From Gorsachius magnificus (lineage: Eukaryota; Chordata; Aves; Pelecaniformes; Ardeidae): DNA of 64,000 bases. The notes under the pieces were generated by a model. It saw only the letters and a program-made list of their open reading frames with translations. It was not told the origin of the DNA and searched no databases. Of the stretch, positions 23,823-38,300 are shown piece by piece. Made by a program: the position numbers and the translations under genes. Where the stretch lies: positions 20,596,213 to 20,660,212 of the forward strand of contig CM067089.1 in the NCBI GenBank assembly GCA_034008185.1, in the 5' to 3' direction. Numbering within the stretch: position 1 is the first letter of the stretch; every line of letters starts with the position of its first letter.

Positions 23823-26800
23823 GACAACTGAAACCCAGGATTCTGTGGTGACTATCAGAAATACACTGCTTACAGCACCCCAAAAATCCACTGCATGGTA
23901 CCTCTTTATACCCTCTTCCTTTTCTTGCAGCCAAGATAAATCCATTCATTAAACAGTCATGCCAGTCAATCATATTAAATGCTAAAAACTGGGATTCCAC
24001 TACCTCCTCAGGGAGGATGTCTGATGCCATAACAGACCCAAGCAGTAGGGCCTGTTATGTTTATCCCACAAATATCTTATCCCACATTTTCTATTTCTTT
24101 CCCAATTCAATCACAAACTCCCTCTGTGGCTCACGCCGCTCTGTGCTCACAGGAAATGACAGTACCTCAGAACTAACACTGTGCCAGATGCTGTTCATTT
24201 ACTACTCTCTTACCTCTGTCCCTCCTAATGACCTTGGTTCTTCCTCTCTGAGCTCCCTCTGCCTTTCTTAAATTATCTACACCTAGCTGTCCTATGTCTA
24301 GTGATCATATTTGACATATTTCACGAGGCAAACCTAAAGACACCATCACAGAAATTTACACTTTGATATCACTCTATCTTCTTCAACACAAGGACTGCTA
24401 TGAATTAAAACAAGTTTCAAAATTCAATATCCTACCCATCCTGGCCAGGTCCATTTAATTGTAGATTCTCTCTTCCTAAGTTCTGGCATATTGCTTTATA
24501 CAATAGGAGCCTAACTTGGCTGGTGCCTTAAAATACAAATAGTTGACAAAATACAATTAACAGAGGGGTTTTAAAACACTTGTCAGCTTAAAGAAGGTTG
24601 AATACTGTTAAAGAACAAGTCCCATTTCAGTAGGACACGGCCCCTGCTTTTTCAGCAACATAAATATTATTTCAGTTTGTTCCAAGAAGGTGTGACACTA
24701 TTTCTGCCAAAGGAATTGCATTCATTTACACTAGGACTTCATTTGTCCAAGCATATTTTTACTTTTTGAGTACATCTAAGTTGGACAAAGCATTTCTGCA
24801 GTACAGCCTCATAAATAATTAATTCAGTTTCAAACACTTAACTGCATTTTCTCTTTATTTTTGTTTGAAGAGCATCTCCGTGCAATCCAAAAGTAGCTAT
24901 AACATTGACTTAGGCTCTCCCTCATGTACCCACTCTTCATTTTTTCTGTTTTAAAAGTAGCTTCTAAATGTCTAATTGGGAACAGTTTCTTCTCTGACTT
25001 GCATATACCCCTACTGCAGCACAGACATTGGGTACACTTGCTTTTGAGACGTGGTCCTCCTGGAACTAAAGTAATGCCCCCATCTCAAGAGCAAACAGAA
25101 TGCTTCTAGTCAGTCACAGACAATATAGTTGCAACAAACTCAAAGAAACAAGACCAGGCAATTCTGATCACCTCACAACAGCACCTCGTTAGATAAGACA
25201 TGCAGTTAAACCAAATCTAACAAACCTCCACTAGCAGCAGCAACAGATATACCCCTTACACCTGCAATCCTATTATTATCCCTAGATTAAAGGATACAAG
25301 CACACTGCTGATCCTTTTTCCTCCTTGTACTATAGCTTAGGGTGAACTTTGTCTGAAACCTGTACTGTGTGAAAATGATCCTACTGTAACAAACCAGTTG
25401 CAGATAATACTCCAGTTTCCTTCAATAGTTAACAGACTGTTCCTTTTGCTTTACACAGCAAATCTCTCGACATACCTGGTCTCCTAGATTCAGCAACTCC
25501 TGTTGCAGTCAATAATCACACCCAGAGAAATCAGCATTACTGCTTCTGTCCTGCTAGACATCTTAGCATACGCAACTGCTCCCACTCTGCTCTTTAGATA
25601 TTCCACTGTGAATCACCTGATTAGCTGCTGCACTTACTTCCTGAGGAAAGCAGAAGTGAAGAGCAAATGAACCACATGCCCAGGACATGCCAAGCTTCTA
25701 AAGCAACTTAGAACAGTTCAGCTTACGCATGAACCTGGTAGGCATTGCATGCTTCTCTCTGGCTCAAGAGTAACCAAGTATTTTCCCCCCATACCACATT
25801 CACAAAGAAAGGGTGGTTGGGGTGTGTGTGGGTAGTTTCATTTTGATTTTAAATTTAAATTACTGCAGGAATACAGCACCATAAAGCTCATGCTGTCTGT
25901 GCAACCTGTGCCAAAAGGACAGGCAACAGTTGGAGTCCTTCCTCAAATGTACACTTAAAATAAATCCATTTGAATGCTGAGATCAATGCTAAGTTCTTGA
26001 CCTCTCTACTAAAATGGTCAAGGAAGCTACTCAGATCAAGAGGAAAACAAGCACTACAAGCTCACCAACAACATAAAGGAGCCTAGATTAACTGGGGCTG
26101 GGGGAAGACTACATTCTAGTTGTCTAGTTGCTTTTTTGTTCTCTGTAATAACACATCTGAACACCTTTATAATTGGTTTTTAAGGGGAGGTGGAGCTTAA
26201 ACATTTTTACACAGGAAATTCAAGTGTTTCCTAAACTGTGTCTCCCCAAGAATTTTATAGTGACCTTGAGAATCAGTGGGATCATGGCCTTACAGTGACT
26301 GAAACCTGAGGGTTTACCCTCAGTGGTTGAAGCCACCTGTTTTCTATTACCATCTACTTCATTCAAATGCCTGAAAAAGCATTCAGGAGGAAACAAACTT
26401 TCTCTTCCAGCTAAGGTAGGGCAGTATCCAGACTGGCAACTCCTGATGTTTCTGAAGGTAGAAGCATCAAGTCTTGAAGGGACTGATTTCACTGTTTGAT
26501 AGGGTTAAGCAATAAGACAGGACAGTGATTGCCTATACACCGCAGGGACCTCTCTCAGTGCAGCAATGTTTCTGGCATAGAACAATCCCGGAGAATTGTT
26601 CTCATCTCTTACCATGGAAATGCATTTATTGAAAGAAAGATCAACAACAGTTCAGCAACAAAACCATGGGTTTAGTTCATCCATTTACAGATTATACACC
26701 AGGAATTAAGCAGCTCTGTAGCTTTGCTGCAAACAGCAATACAGCTTGGATCCCAAGGAAAATACTCCACTCCAGTCTGTACAGACAGTAGCTTTAAGCT

Positions 26801-28659
26801 GACCAGGTTTCGGAAAGCATTAGCTAAACTATGTATGATCTACATGGTGTTTTCCAGGCAGATGCAAGGTCACACTGAGCTACCTACCCCCAGGGCAGCT
26901 CTGGTGAATGTCGCATTTGGCTGCTTTAGTGAGCCCCACTGAGATACGCACAGGTCTGGCACCAACATGGCTGCAAGGCCTCTGGGCAGCTCCGAGCACA
27001 GGCCAAGCAAGCTCACACAGCCTACAAGAGGCTGTGCCAACACATCCACTACTTTTCTACTTAGGCCATTCACATATTAGCCAATACTTTCCCAGTTGCA
27101 ATCTAGCTAAAACCACAGTAGTGAGATGAATGGCAGAAGCACGGAGACACAGAAGAGAATATTAATACCAACCCAGAGAGCACATCATTGTTTTCCGTTT
27201 CCTAACTCAGAAACAAGCCTAAATGTGCTCCATTTCCACCCTTTTAGTGTCAGTTTAAAACCACAAAACAGAAGGTCATTTGCAGCAGCCCCTCCATGAT
27301 GTTCTATCAGCGAGGTTTATTTCCCAGGAGCCTTCCCCATCCAGTGGTGCCCCTCTAAAGAGGTGCTGTCAGGACTCAAGCAGCCACACAGTCATTAGCA
27401 GATTTCTAATCCACACAGCAGAGGAAGCACTGTTTCTCTTTTTCATTTTGCACTGACTGCTGGAAGTCCAGAGTTTCGACACACCCTCCCACTTAATCTC
27501 TGCTTCACTGGAGCAAAACAACTGTAACCAAATTATCTGTAGTAAAAATAACTCAAGGGGTAAAGACAAGCTAATAGCTAATGTAGTAGGAGACAGTGCC
27601 CTTTGTCAGTTTGGACTGTTTAGATCAAGCCCTTGCACTGTGCCTCCACCTACAAAAGTAGAGAGAAAAATCCTTCTTTTCTTCATCCTTTCCCTCCCCC
27701 CTTGTCTCACAGGAAAAAAAGGCGTGTCTCCCATCTACTTGTATTTGGTTTTATGTGCAGGGCACCTAGTTCATAGGAACCCTCATTTTGGTTTAAGGTT
27801 TCTAGAAAGGGCACTAATAACTTCCTGGACCCAGGAGCTAGCTCTACCTACACCATCTGGGAAACTGCCATCTGATGGGGGCAGGCCTCTTAAGTAGATC
27901 ACGCACGGCCCAGTGTCCTGCCTGAGCTGGACATACAATGGGCATCCCGAGGCAAGGGTGTGGAAGTAACTACAAGGTCCGCCTGTCTCACATAATGTCC
28001 CTTATGTTGATTCTTATTAAATGTCTCTCCTTTGGCACTCTAACCTCCACATACAAGTGGAAAAACCCTGCTTCATGCCTTGGCAGTAATGATAGCACCC
28101 ACACTGAGGTGTCTTAGTTATCTTAGTGGTCCAGAATGGCTGGAAGCACAGCACCTCTCCAGCTTGAGGCTGGAGGTCATCTACTGCAGGTTTCTCCTGA
28201 AGCTCAACTTGCAGTACATTTCAGTTGCATTAGATTCACCAAACGGGCTGACTGCTTACATCAAGAGCAGCATGTCCTCTGGTAATTGCTGTGCAGTTGC
28301 CGTTGCTGGAGGGGCAGATAGTTCAGCCCAACTGCAAACCCAAACGGGATGGAGCTTTACCACAAAGTCCATATTTCTCCCTTCAGCAAGCTTCTCTCCT
28401 TGTAGACCTAAGAAATAAAATGCAGCTGATTTTGCCAAGACAATGCATTTTTCTGCTGCACATTCATAACCTTCAGTCTAGAAAAAAACAGTTAAATGCA
28501 TGTCCCACTCAACATGGCAGAGGGTCCAAAGGTTGAACTAGCTGCAGGTTTTTCCACTCTTCATCCTTCCAGCTAAAATCCAGCCATCTTCTTTTTTCTT
28601 GATAGAAAGAATGTTGATTAAAAAATGTTCATCAAATCACTTTTCTTTAACATCGTAAA

Positions 28660-29850
28660 GGGAAGTGGCAATGTTTCATTTTCCTCCCCTCTTTTCAGTG
28701 GCAGAACAGAAGCTGAGAGACTGCGGAAAAAGGCAATGCAAAAATTTAAAACATCTGTTTAACCATTGTTTTCACTCATCGCTTTTCTCAGTAAACCTTG
28801 AAATCTGCAATGAAGGAGGCATTCTGCTCCTCCAGCAAATCTTCCCAAAGAAGCAAAAGCAGCGAGCCATGAAGCAAAAAGCCGCAGGACTGTGAGCTTG
28901 AGCCGCTCGGCTCCTATCTCCCTGGGGCAGCAGGGAAGGCCACCCCACCTCTTTGGCTGGGTTTGCCCTGGAGGACAGAGGCCTGGGAAGGCGGGAAGCA
29001 AAAGCTGACTTCTACCAGTGCTGCCTGGCAGCCCCAAACTGGGCCAGGGCCCTCAAAAGGCAGCCTTCCCTCCCGGGCCTGCCGCCCCCAATCAACACCA
29101 CCACCACCTCTGAGGAATATAAGGCAAGCACGTACTGATGCATGGCCACACTATGCAGATAGTAAGGTAACCTGCATATACTAAACTTCAGCTTTAAATT
29201 AAATGGAGCTCATGCTGATGAAGCCATGAGACTGGTAGCTGGTAAAGACGTATAAGGTATCTGCGAGGCGACGTTACTCCGCCTGTTGCCTGCCAGCACC
29301 CCTTGGGCCTAAGCACTCTCAGTCTGGATAGGGAGGTCTAAGTTACACCACTGACTGCTCTGTCACCATGACTGACTGGCTATAAAAAGGCAGGCCAGTT
29401 TGCAGGGTCAGTGCTGGAGTCAAGCTCCTAACTTGCCTCAGGAAAGGGATCCATTTCCTTCCCCCGGCATTTCTGCCCAAGCAAGGCCAGGCAGCCTGCA
29501 AACCATTCTCCGTGCCTCCCGACATCCAGCCTGCACCTTGGTGCTGGTAAGGTTTGCTCAGTAGTAGCAGTGTTATTTACCACATGAAATTCTGCTATTT
29601 CAAAACATTTAATTGGAAATTGGAACAAATTCCCCCCATCAACAAAAATCTGTAAATCAAAATGGGATTTTTTCCAATGCTTTTGTTGTTTAAACAGTAA
29701 TGAACCAATAGTATATCCAATAGCCGCCATCTTAGAGGTCAGACTGGTGGTTTTCAGCCTTTTCCAATCTGTGTGATCCTGAAGTAGTTTCCTGTGAACG
29801 TTTACACAGCAAGTGTAGTTCTGCTGCTTAACAGCCCTTGCTTTGCTCAT
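28660..29850. other. Intergenic stretch with a GC-richer patch and a CCAAT/YY1-like cluster
   Basis: The block at 28890-29100 is clearly more GC-rich than its surroundings. At 29704-29733 two CCAAT pentamers are followed by GCCGCCATCTT, a full match to the YY1 core in reverse. A 140-codon open frame (29850-29428, minus) crosses it. No protein family is recognised. It could be a WDFY4 leader/promoter zone, but that is a guess. Confidence 0.35.
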
Positions 29851-32800
29851 CTTTTGTGGCTTCCTTAAAAATAGTCAGGGGGGGAAGGGGAAATCACTGA
29901 GCTATATAATCACAGAAATACCCTAAATAATTTTAAACTACTTTTTTTTTTTAAATTCTGTGTGTAGTTAAATGCCACCAAAATTATTCCGGAGTTAGTA
30001 GAACAATATCAACTTTTAAAAACACAAGGAAAAAGAAACCACATTTAAAAATTCGTTGTAACAAAAGTGAAAACTTTCTTATTTGAAAGTGTCAGAACCA
30101 AACATCTAGATCAAATGAACAGAATCTTTTTTTTTATCCCAGAAGAAAAGAAGTATCAAATATGAAAGTTCCTCTGGGAAGCTGCTATTTGATTAAATGC
30201 CACCTACTGACTAGAAAAATATTGTGCAGGAAATTTTTTAAGGCAGCTTGACTTAACAAATGATCTCCATACTAGAAGGCATGCTAGTCTAATGAGACTG
30301 AGGAAGTTGAAAGGCTAATGCAAAATATAATGGCATTCCATTTCTCCCCCCTCCCGTACCTCAGATTAAGTTCCTAATACAGGATACACAGGAATTCAAG
30401 TTGTCGAATGAAAGGATGATACAGAAGTTCTGCGGGAAAAATTTTACAAATATTTACAAAATAGAAAAGTAGGCTTTAACACAGAGCACTTACCAGAAAA
30501 TACCACTCTCAGACAAAAGCACAAGATATAATTACATAAAAACATACTGACACTTCTTTCTTGGAAGATTTACTGTTCTCACTCTCTGCAGAAGCAATAC
30601 CAAAACCTCTGCAGACAACACCACTTTCTTAAGTGTCAGAAATTGGTCCTAGTTCCTGTTTAACACCCCTCTTTGCAAGGATGTTGTGTAGCTTGCACAG
30701 CCTGCAGCAGCTCTCATTGTCATCATAGAGGAAACAGGGAGCCTGACATTCATGCTAAACAAATTAAGCAAAATCCTTGCAACACAAGTATGACAGCAGA
30801 CATTTCTACCTCTGATGTGCTCCCTACTAACTACTATTATTTTTCCTTTTGCACCTCCCAGGTCTATTTATAAACTCCTGCTCCTGTGACCTCACTCCCA
30901 GAGAGACTCCGCATGTATCCAGGAAGGCTGCTTTCCCACAGTGATAACTACTCAGGTACCTTCAAGTAGCTAATAAGCATGCTTAATGAGCTGTCACACC
31001 CTACTCATGGATAAGCCTGGCTTTTCTACAAATATTCTTCTAGCTCTCTGAACTAGACTCATGTATCTTCCCTTCTCTTTAGCATTGGGTTACTAACTTT
31101 TGCCATGTCATAAATAATTATGGACAGAAGGAATGGGAACAAACTGATGAAAGCAGTAGTTCTGCTAGCTGCTATGCTCTGGTTTAAAAAACAATTCTTG
31201 AAACCGAGTAGCTTCCCTGGAGACTGTGGTTTCCTTTTTTTCCTAGGAAAGGACTGTTTTTAGGGTGTTCAGATAACTTTGTTCTAGGTTGGTAAGTAGT
31301 AAGAAAAATCTCCTTAATCTCTACTTAATTTATAGCCAGATTCTACATTAGTGTTTTCTTTTGTGCTAGGAACTTGACCAAAGTTGCTGCTGCTGCTCAG
31401 TAGAGAGGTAATATTAGACTTGAAATTAAACCCTAGCACTAAACACGTAGAAATACTTTGTTAAAGCAGCAAAGTAGAGCAACAGGAAACTAGTCATTGG
31501 CCATGTGATCATTTGTGAGCTCAGTGTATGCAGCAGAACTTGAAAGCACAGCTTTCAAATTTGAAGCAGAGGCTGCTACCACATGGACTAAAGGAGGAAC
31601 TGGTAGAAGAATGCAGTAGTTACCTTGCAGAGAAGCTCACCACAAGTGGGAAGTGCAACAGGCTCTGCAGCATCTACATGTCAGATAGGAGTCCCTTTTC
31701 TGTAATACCTTCCCAGGGCTGGAGAGCAATGGCTCAGAGCTGACAAACCAGCAAATTCCTTCTGCAAGGTTGTGTTAGGATGCCAGTTCAGACACAGGGT
31801 CTCTAGGGCTGTCTCTGTCTGGAAGAATTGCCTCTCTGTAAGCAGGGAAATGTGAATGGCAGGCTTCACATGGAGGTCTAAGGAGGCTTTATTCGGTAGT
31901 AAGAGTTGTTAAACTGTCTGAAAAAAAGACACCAGTCATGAGGCAAAACTTAAATAATTGTTTTGTATGTCAATGCATTGGTCACTACATAATGCTTAGA
32001 GGAATGTGCAGTTGTCTAACTGGAAGGAAGCAGAAGTCTACCTTGTAAAAGGCTTGGACCAAGATACATTCAGAATATAATCTGCAAGGTTTGTCCCCTT
32101 CATGCCAACTATGCAGCAACAAATTTGTGCTAGAACCTCTGTTCAGACCATTGGCAGAGTTACCAGTGCAAAAAATTTGGTCAGTCCCATGGCTTGTGTT
32201 TTATTCTGCACAACTGGAGTAGTTCAGAGATGGGATCCATCTTAAAAGTCACTCTAAATGCACAGATGGCAAGTGTATGACTAAATACTTAATGTAGACA
32301 TGCCAGGCTCTAGTGGTATTTTTATTTCTATTTAAGTTCTTATCCTTTTTCATTTCCATTAAACTTATTTTCTTTTCCTTACATGAGATGAGACTAGATG
32401 AAAAATTCGAGCAGCCTGCCTTTACCCAATACAGGCATTCCTGCCAGAGATATTCAGAGCTCTTCCTTTCCCACGCACCTGTTTTCTCCATACGGACCAT
32501 AAATACGAAACTATCTTACAGCCTTTTAGCCTCTGCTCCAGACATCACCTGCTTTGTGGGTCTCAGCAGTAGCATGGGTAGTCTTCATTCTGTAACATTC
32601 AGTCTTCAATACATCTTTTGTGTTGGCACCTTCCTCTCCAAGCATCACCAGGTGGCAGTACAACAGAAGGGCTTCCAAGGTCTGCTGTACATGAGGCAGC
32701 AGAAATCATGTGTGTCTGCAGGTATGCAGTTCATCTTCATGTTACAATTGCAGCTTCCCTTCCTTTTCCTCAGTCCATCTTAAAGAACGAGGCAGGAAAG

Positions 32801-34940
32801 TATCACAGCACAAAATATAATGACTTACTTTCCTGTTTATTTACTTTCAGCAGTTTGAGCATTTATAGGATTACATTTTCATACTCTCTCACCAGCCTCT
32901 GGAACAGACAGGTTTCAGTTCGTCACCCAGCAGAGAAGCCACTTGGAATACAGTGGTCTACTTTGACACTCTCACTCTAGGGGCACAGATTATAAAGGTG
33001 TCAGCATGTAGCAGAGCAGATAAAAGGTTGTGAATGAAGAATGGACCTTTGGGGGAAAGCAAATTACTTTTAAATTGGGTCAGCTTTGGCAAAGGAAAAA
33101 AATAAGGGATTTTAATAGTTTTTTTTCAATACTTTCAAAATTAAACTAGTTGATGTTTTGTTTTGAAAAGACATTTTTCATTTAAACATTGAACAAAAAT
33201 ATTAGTAATGCTAAATAAAGCATAATATAAAACAGGATATCCTGAGACAAATGTAATTTGTGGAGAGCTAATAATTTTAGAGGGTTATTTGGTTGTTTTA
33301 AAACAGAAAAACCCATCTTATTCATACAACTTTAATGAACAGTTCGGTTCTGTCTCTGTAAATCCAGCAATATAGAGCTTTTCAGTACATGTTTTTTTTT
33401 CCCCAAGCTGTAAATTCCCTGCAGGAACACAAGCTTAGGAACTATTTTGCCAAGGATTTAGAACCATGGGGTTTTTTTGGTGCTACAAATTTCTGATTTT
33501 CAAATTAAGTATCTCTATGCACTCATTATGTTGCAGCTGCTCTGAATGGACAACCACCACAGGAGATCATATCATTTTTGCTTAATAAGTAATATTCCTT
33601 ATATTAAACCCATTTTATCAAGCATTTTTCTTCCATATATCTTGAAAAGTTTATCAGAGAGGTCAATATTACAATCTCCATTTTGCAGGCTGGGAACAGT
33701 GACCTTAAGAATTGAAGTGACATACCCAGGGCCATATTGCCAGCCAGTGGCAAAGCCACAGGTATTACCTGGGTCCCCAAAACCCAAGTCCAGAAGTCAT
33801 TAATAATTACAATTCTATTTGAATTTCATTATTTTCTCCCCCTCTGCTTAAAATGTTTTGAAATAGGAAAAAATGGGTCAGTGTTAAAATAACAGCACAT
33901 TTGAATTTTTTAGCTCTCTTCATTTTTCACCTAGCCTCCAGTTTTCACCCTAGTTTCATTTTGAATCAGATCTGCCTAAATGACTATATTTTTCCCTGTG
34001 ACAGCAGGAGGAGATATGTTCCTGAGGATGCCAGCCTGAGTCTCCAGCGTCTAAAATATGCATGCACTGCTCTTTGGTTCCTGCCACTAAAAGAAAAAAA
34101 ACTCCATTCTGCAGAGATAGCATTTAAGTTTTAAATAATGCATTTCCATATCCCCTCTCTGAATCAAGGACCTCATTTCTGCTAGGCACATAGATAACAG
34201 ATAAGTGATTGCCCAGGTTACAACATTTTAATGCAGCTGATTCATGAGGTCCTGCAGCTTCTGACTAAAGGGTATATTGCTGTCACTGTTCTCAAAGGTG
34301 CAGAGGTCTGGGGATGTAGAGGAACAGATGAGTGAGGGAAAAATCAGTAATCTTCCCAGGCTTTCACATCCCACCTGTCCCAGGAATGTCAGGGAAACCC
34401 AGACAAATTCTGTTGGGAGATCTGAGTGAGAGCGGACTGATGTCAAGATACAACTGGAGGCATAACTGTGTAGATAAATACAATTAGAATCCAATACCTG
34501 GGCTGGACAGCACAGTTAACTAGGACTTGGTCATGTAGCTTCCTTTAAAGTTTGAGGCTCTATGCCTTTGATTTGCAAAATCCAAACAACATGAAGTACT
34601 CCAATAAATTCTGATCCAGCAGGTCAATTAAGTACGTGAGTAGTTTCTCATGGTTTAAGTTAAGCCTTTAAATGCTTTTCTGTATTGGAATCAGGAAATT
34701 AAGTTCAGGGAATACCAGAATTCATTTCACAGAGAATTTCTGAGAAGAATCATCCATTGGAAAGAGGCAATGATGAAGGGAAGACCTTCAGCTGCTATTT
34801 TCCTGATTTGCCAGGTTTGATTGCAGTAGCAGCTCCATTCAACCTGTGATGATCTGAACATGACAATGAGGCAAGGGTTGGAAAGAAAAATAGCATTTTG
34901 TTAGACCAACAGATATAGCAATAGAATACAGGCCTCCAGA
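29851..34940. other. Non-coding, AT-rich intergenic DNA
   Basis: No gene recognised. Contains the MIR-like remnant at about 33675-33775 and several homopolymer runs. The 156- and 120-codon plus-strand ORFs near 32313-32980 have no recognisable domain. Confidence 0.7.
33675..33775 (-). repeat. Ancient MIR-like SINE remnant
   Basis: The order of blocks (ATTTTGCAGGCTGGGAACAG, then GAAGTGACATACCCAGGGCC, then GCCAGTGGCAAAGCCA) follows the reverse MIR consensus. It is heavily diverged. Confidence 0.5.
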
Positions 34941-34944
34941 CAGA

Positions 34945-35375
34945 CTCACAAAAATGTTGGACAGAAGGGACTTCTGGAGGTTACTTAGGCCAGCCTTCTG
35001 TTAGGAGCAGAGCTAGCACCAAACCCAGGCTAATCTAGCAATCTTGAAAGCCTCTGAAGACTGAGATCTCACCTGCTCTGTGGGCATCTGCCCCAGTGCT
35101 GCACCACCTTCCTGGTGAAAAAGTTTTTCCTAGTCTCCAATCTGAGTTTCTAAGCTGAAACATGGAGGCATTGCTTTTTGGTTTAGCATCTGCCACTACC
35201 AAGAAGTGTTTGGTTTCATAGTCTTTGAAACTGTCCTTGTAACTACTTCTGGGTTGCTATTACATTCCCCCATTAGTCTTGCTTAATCTGGTGAAGAGGC
35301 TGTCTCCTTTAACCCTTCCTTATAGCTGATGTGCCCTAGTCCTCAACCGGCTGAGTAGCCCTTATCCAGATGTGA
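34945..35375 (-). mobile_element. CR1 LINE fragment, old copy
   Basis: Reads like reverse-complement CR1 3' sequence: GAAGGGACTTCTGGAGGTTA, TGCACCACCTTCCTGGTGAA, AAAGTTTTTCCTAGTCTCCA, then a diverged part with TGATGTGCCCTAGTCCTCAA. Divergence is much higher than in the CR1 at 50881. The element is 5'-truncated, as most CR1 copies are, and has no coding capacity here. Confidence 0.75.
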
Positions 35376-38300
35376 TTTCAAGCCAAGTACAATTTGCGAA
35401 AAAATTATCTGTATTTACCTTAATTATGTTACTTGGTATTTTACCTGGCTATGAGATGCAAGTTGCAGTGCCATTGCCATTCTATTTCAGATTGGAAAAT
35501 ATCTACTAGATCATGTACAGAGCAGAAACAAATAATTCAAAGTCTCGGATCTGCCCTGGGGTGTCTCCAGTAGATATTGCAAAGGTAAAAAGACTTGTGT
35601 CTGCCTCGTTAATAAAACTATCACCTAGGCACAAATTTAAGATAGGCACTGGTTGTCCATACAACTGGTATCCATTCTATATGCAACTTACCTCCTTACC
35701 CTGAGAAAGACAAATAAGATACAATACTTAGAGCCACCCAGTCTCAGTAACCCTATGTTTGCCTTCATTACTGAAGAAAACTTTGCTTGCAGACATGTTT
35801 AGGAATACTGCAATAGCAAGAGTTTCTGGTATTTAAGGGGGGATATAATCTCTGTTCCTGGCATTGCCCTTGGTGTAATTAGGATGATACCACAAAGACT
35901 AGTACACAAGAAAAAAATATACAAAATTAAGTAAGAACTAGGAACACACTTTGTCTCACTGTTTATAAAGCTTAGAGAAGTCTAGAATCTTTGGATTTAT
36001 AAGAGATTTGCTAGGTTTAAGAGAGTTTTTACATTCGTAATCTAAGTCTTGCCTGCCTCCGATGTATGAAGGTGCATCACAAAACAAAGTTGGAAATCTT
36101 TATCAGATCATTCAGAATTGTCTAGCCTTTCTTTTGTCACCTCTTCAGTTGCACTGCCTAATAACTTCTTGGCAGTCAGAAATTTCTGTTGAAGATTTTG
36201 CTTCTCATTAGTATAGTGCACACCCTTGGCATGGTCAGAGACCACTGTTTATAACAAAAACAGAAAAGGCACATCAACATCTTTGATGTTTGTCAAGTAT
36301 AAACAAAAAAAGGGAAAGAAAATAACAAGTTAGGCTTTCTTTATGTACTATAAAGAATAACATACAATTCTCAAAGTGCTTTTGCAGGTCACTTGAGTAA
36401 AATATCTATTCTTCCTACTCACAGGGCACTCTTCTGAATAAAGTCAAATGATTTTCAGGTATTTGCTACAGTAGTAGGAGATATCTTGCGGGGACATAGG
36501 TGCACTTTATGCATGTTCATCACTGCAGAGGAGAAAAAAATTAAAGCCATCTTTGGCTGCCAGCAGTATCTCTGCTTGGTAAGATTCTTGCCCCACTGAA
36601 CTCTATGACAGCTGTGTTACAGCCTTCTCCTAAGCTGTAGCTGCTCTCTAGACATTCACTCTTACATCCTGAAATGGAACATGAATTATTCCTGACTGAT
36701 TTATGGAATGTAACTAGATGGGAAGGAACAGTGACTGTAAAAGAATGACAAAAATACCCAGAAATTGCCCAGTTTGACTCTGAAAAACATTCAAAATTAT
36801 TCTCATTTACAGTCTTCACCCTACCCCTCATTCCTGAATGTAATTCCATGAGATCATAGTTCTGTCCCCTCTTAGTAGTCTTGATGTATTTGGCATATTC
36901 ACTGCCTCCTCCGGGAATCATTACCCCTAGGAAGCCCAAGATGCCATTAGGCTTATGTATTTTCTTAATTTTCAGCCAAACCTAAAGAAATTGCTCCATT
37001 TCTTATCTCTTGGCCTTAGATAAAACCTGAAATAAAGTTTTCCCTGGACTATTAATCTTTCTCAAAAATACCTTTGAGCTTCCAGTTGTTTCCAGAGCTG
37101 TTCTAGAACATCTGCACAGCCTTCTCCACCCTGCATCACCAGCTTACCTGGTACTAGAGAGGCCATCTCAGGAAGAGATCAGGGAAATTCCCTCTTCATG
37201 GTCTGAGTATTTCTTGTTGAATCTCCTAAGACTGCCAATAAAACCCCTTAGTTATTGGCAGCTGAAAGACCAGCAGGCCTTTTCACCTGGAAAACCCGAT
37301 GGCATCATCATCATCAAGAGGTTTGAACCAGTGATCACTTAGCCTGGAAGAAAGCGTAATATCAAACTGGAATTCCTTCTTGTCATTAGATACTTGAAAA
37401 GTCATCAATTTATGCCCAATAGTCTTCAGCAGAATTCCCACAGTGTCTGTGTATTATATACAATTATATATAATTATTCTAGCTTGCCTTGCAGAGGCAA
37501 TGCTGCTGCAGTTATTGATCTCAAAATGCACACCATGGTCCTTCTTTGGACCCTTTTCCATCAACTCCATTTTATACATATGAGAACAGATTGTAACCAA
37601 AGTTGCAATCTAAGCAAACTGGATCTGGATTTCAATGGTGCCAAAGTCCAGGGTGATTAGATCTTGGGCTTTGATCCAGACGCATCTTGCTGATGAGTAA
37701 AGAAAATATGTCAATCAACTAGTTACAACAAGTCCTTGGCCTGCATATGGAATCAGAAGATGAGGAGGAGGAAAAAAGGATATGCCATGGAATAATTGGT
37801 AGGTGACAGCATGCTCTGCGTGCAGCCTTGGGAAACAGAGATCCATTCAATCCCCCCACACAGATTCAACAACTTCACTTGCCCACACACTCTTCCGACT
37901 CAAGGACCCGACATGTTTCATAGCCTCCAGCCATCAGCCTTGGCGCCAACAGATGAATCATATCTTCTGTGAGTGTCCCTGCCGCAGCAACTTATTATCA
38001 TTATCATCCTCTGCATTTAGATAGCACTTGCCAATCCCTGGTTTCAAAACACTGCACGGAGGTGGATAGGACCTGGGACTGAGTATCTTGCTTTTAGCCA
38101 TGGGAAATCAGTCGACATTAAGGCTGGCGACCATACCTCCCCACTCTCCTTAAGTTTTCTAATCCCTAGGCCACATCACCTTCCTTCATTATGTGTGCTT
38201 AGCAATCAATTGTAAACACCTGTGATATACAGAAGAGTTTTTCCACATTCCAAACAGGCAGCAGATAATTAACGAGCACATTTATTTTTAGATTCACAGA

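Larger units (their letters stand above)
20136..28659. other. WDFY4 5' flank / leader introns, no gene recognised
   Basis: Because the first coding exon has a splice acceptor at its 5' edge, WDFY4 leader exon(s) lie somewhere to the right. They are non-coding and cannot be placed by eye. Structures seen here are the MIR-like SINE at about 22235-22350, the 14-bp tandem repeat at 22659-22695 and the direct repeat pair at 22687 and 23666. Short ORFs show no family resemblance. Confidence 0.7.

Noticed and set aside
29381..29390. TATAAAAAGG box on the plus strand
   Set aside because: Good TATA match, but no exon, CpG change or gene follows it on the plus strand before ARHGAP22, 13 kb away.
32313..32783. 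156-codon plus-strand open frame with hydrophobic start
   Set aside because: The hydrophobic start comes from a T-rich tract. No domain, no splice context and no promoter features.
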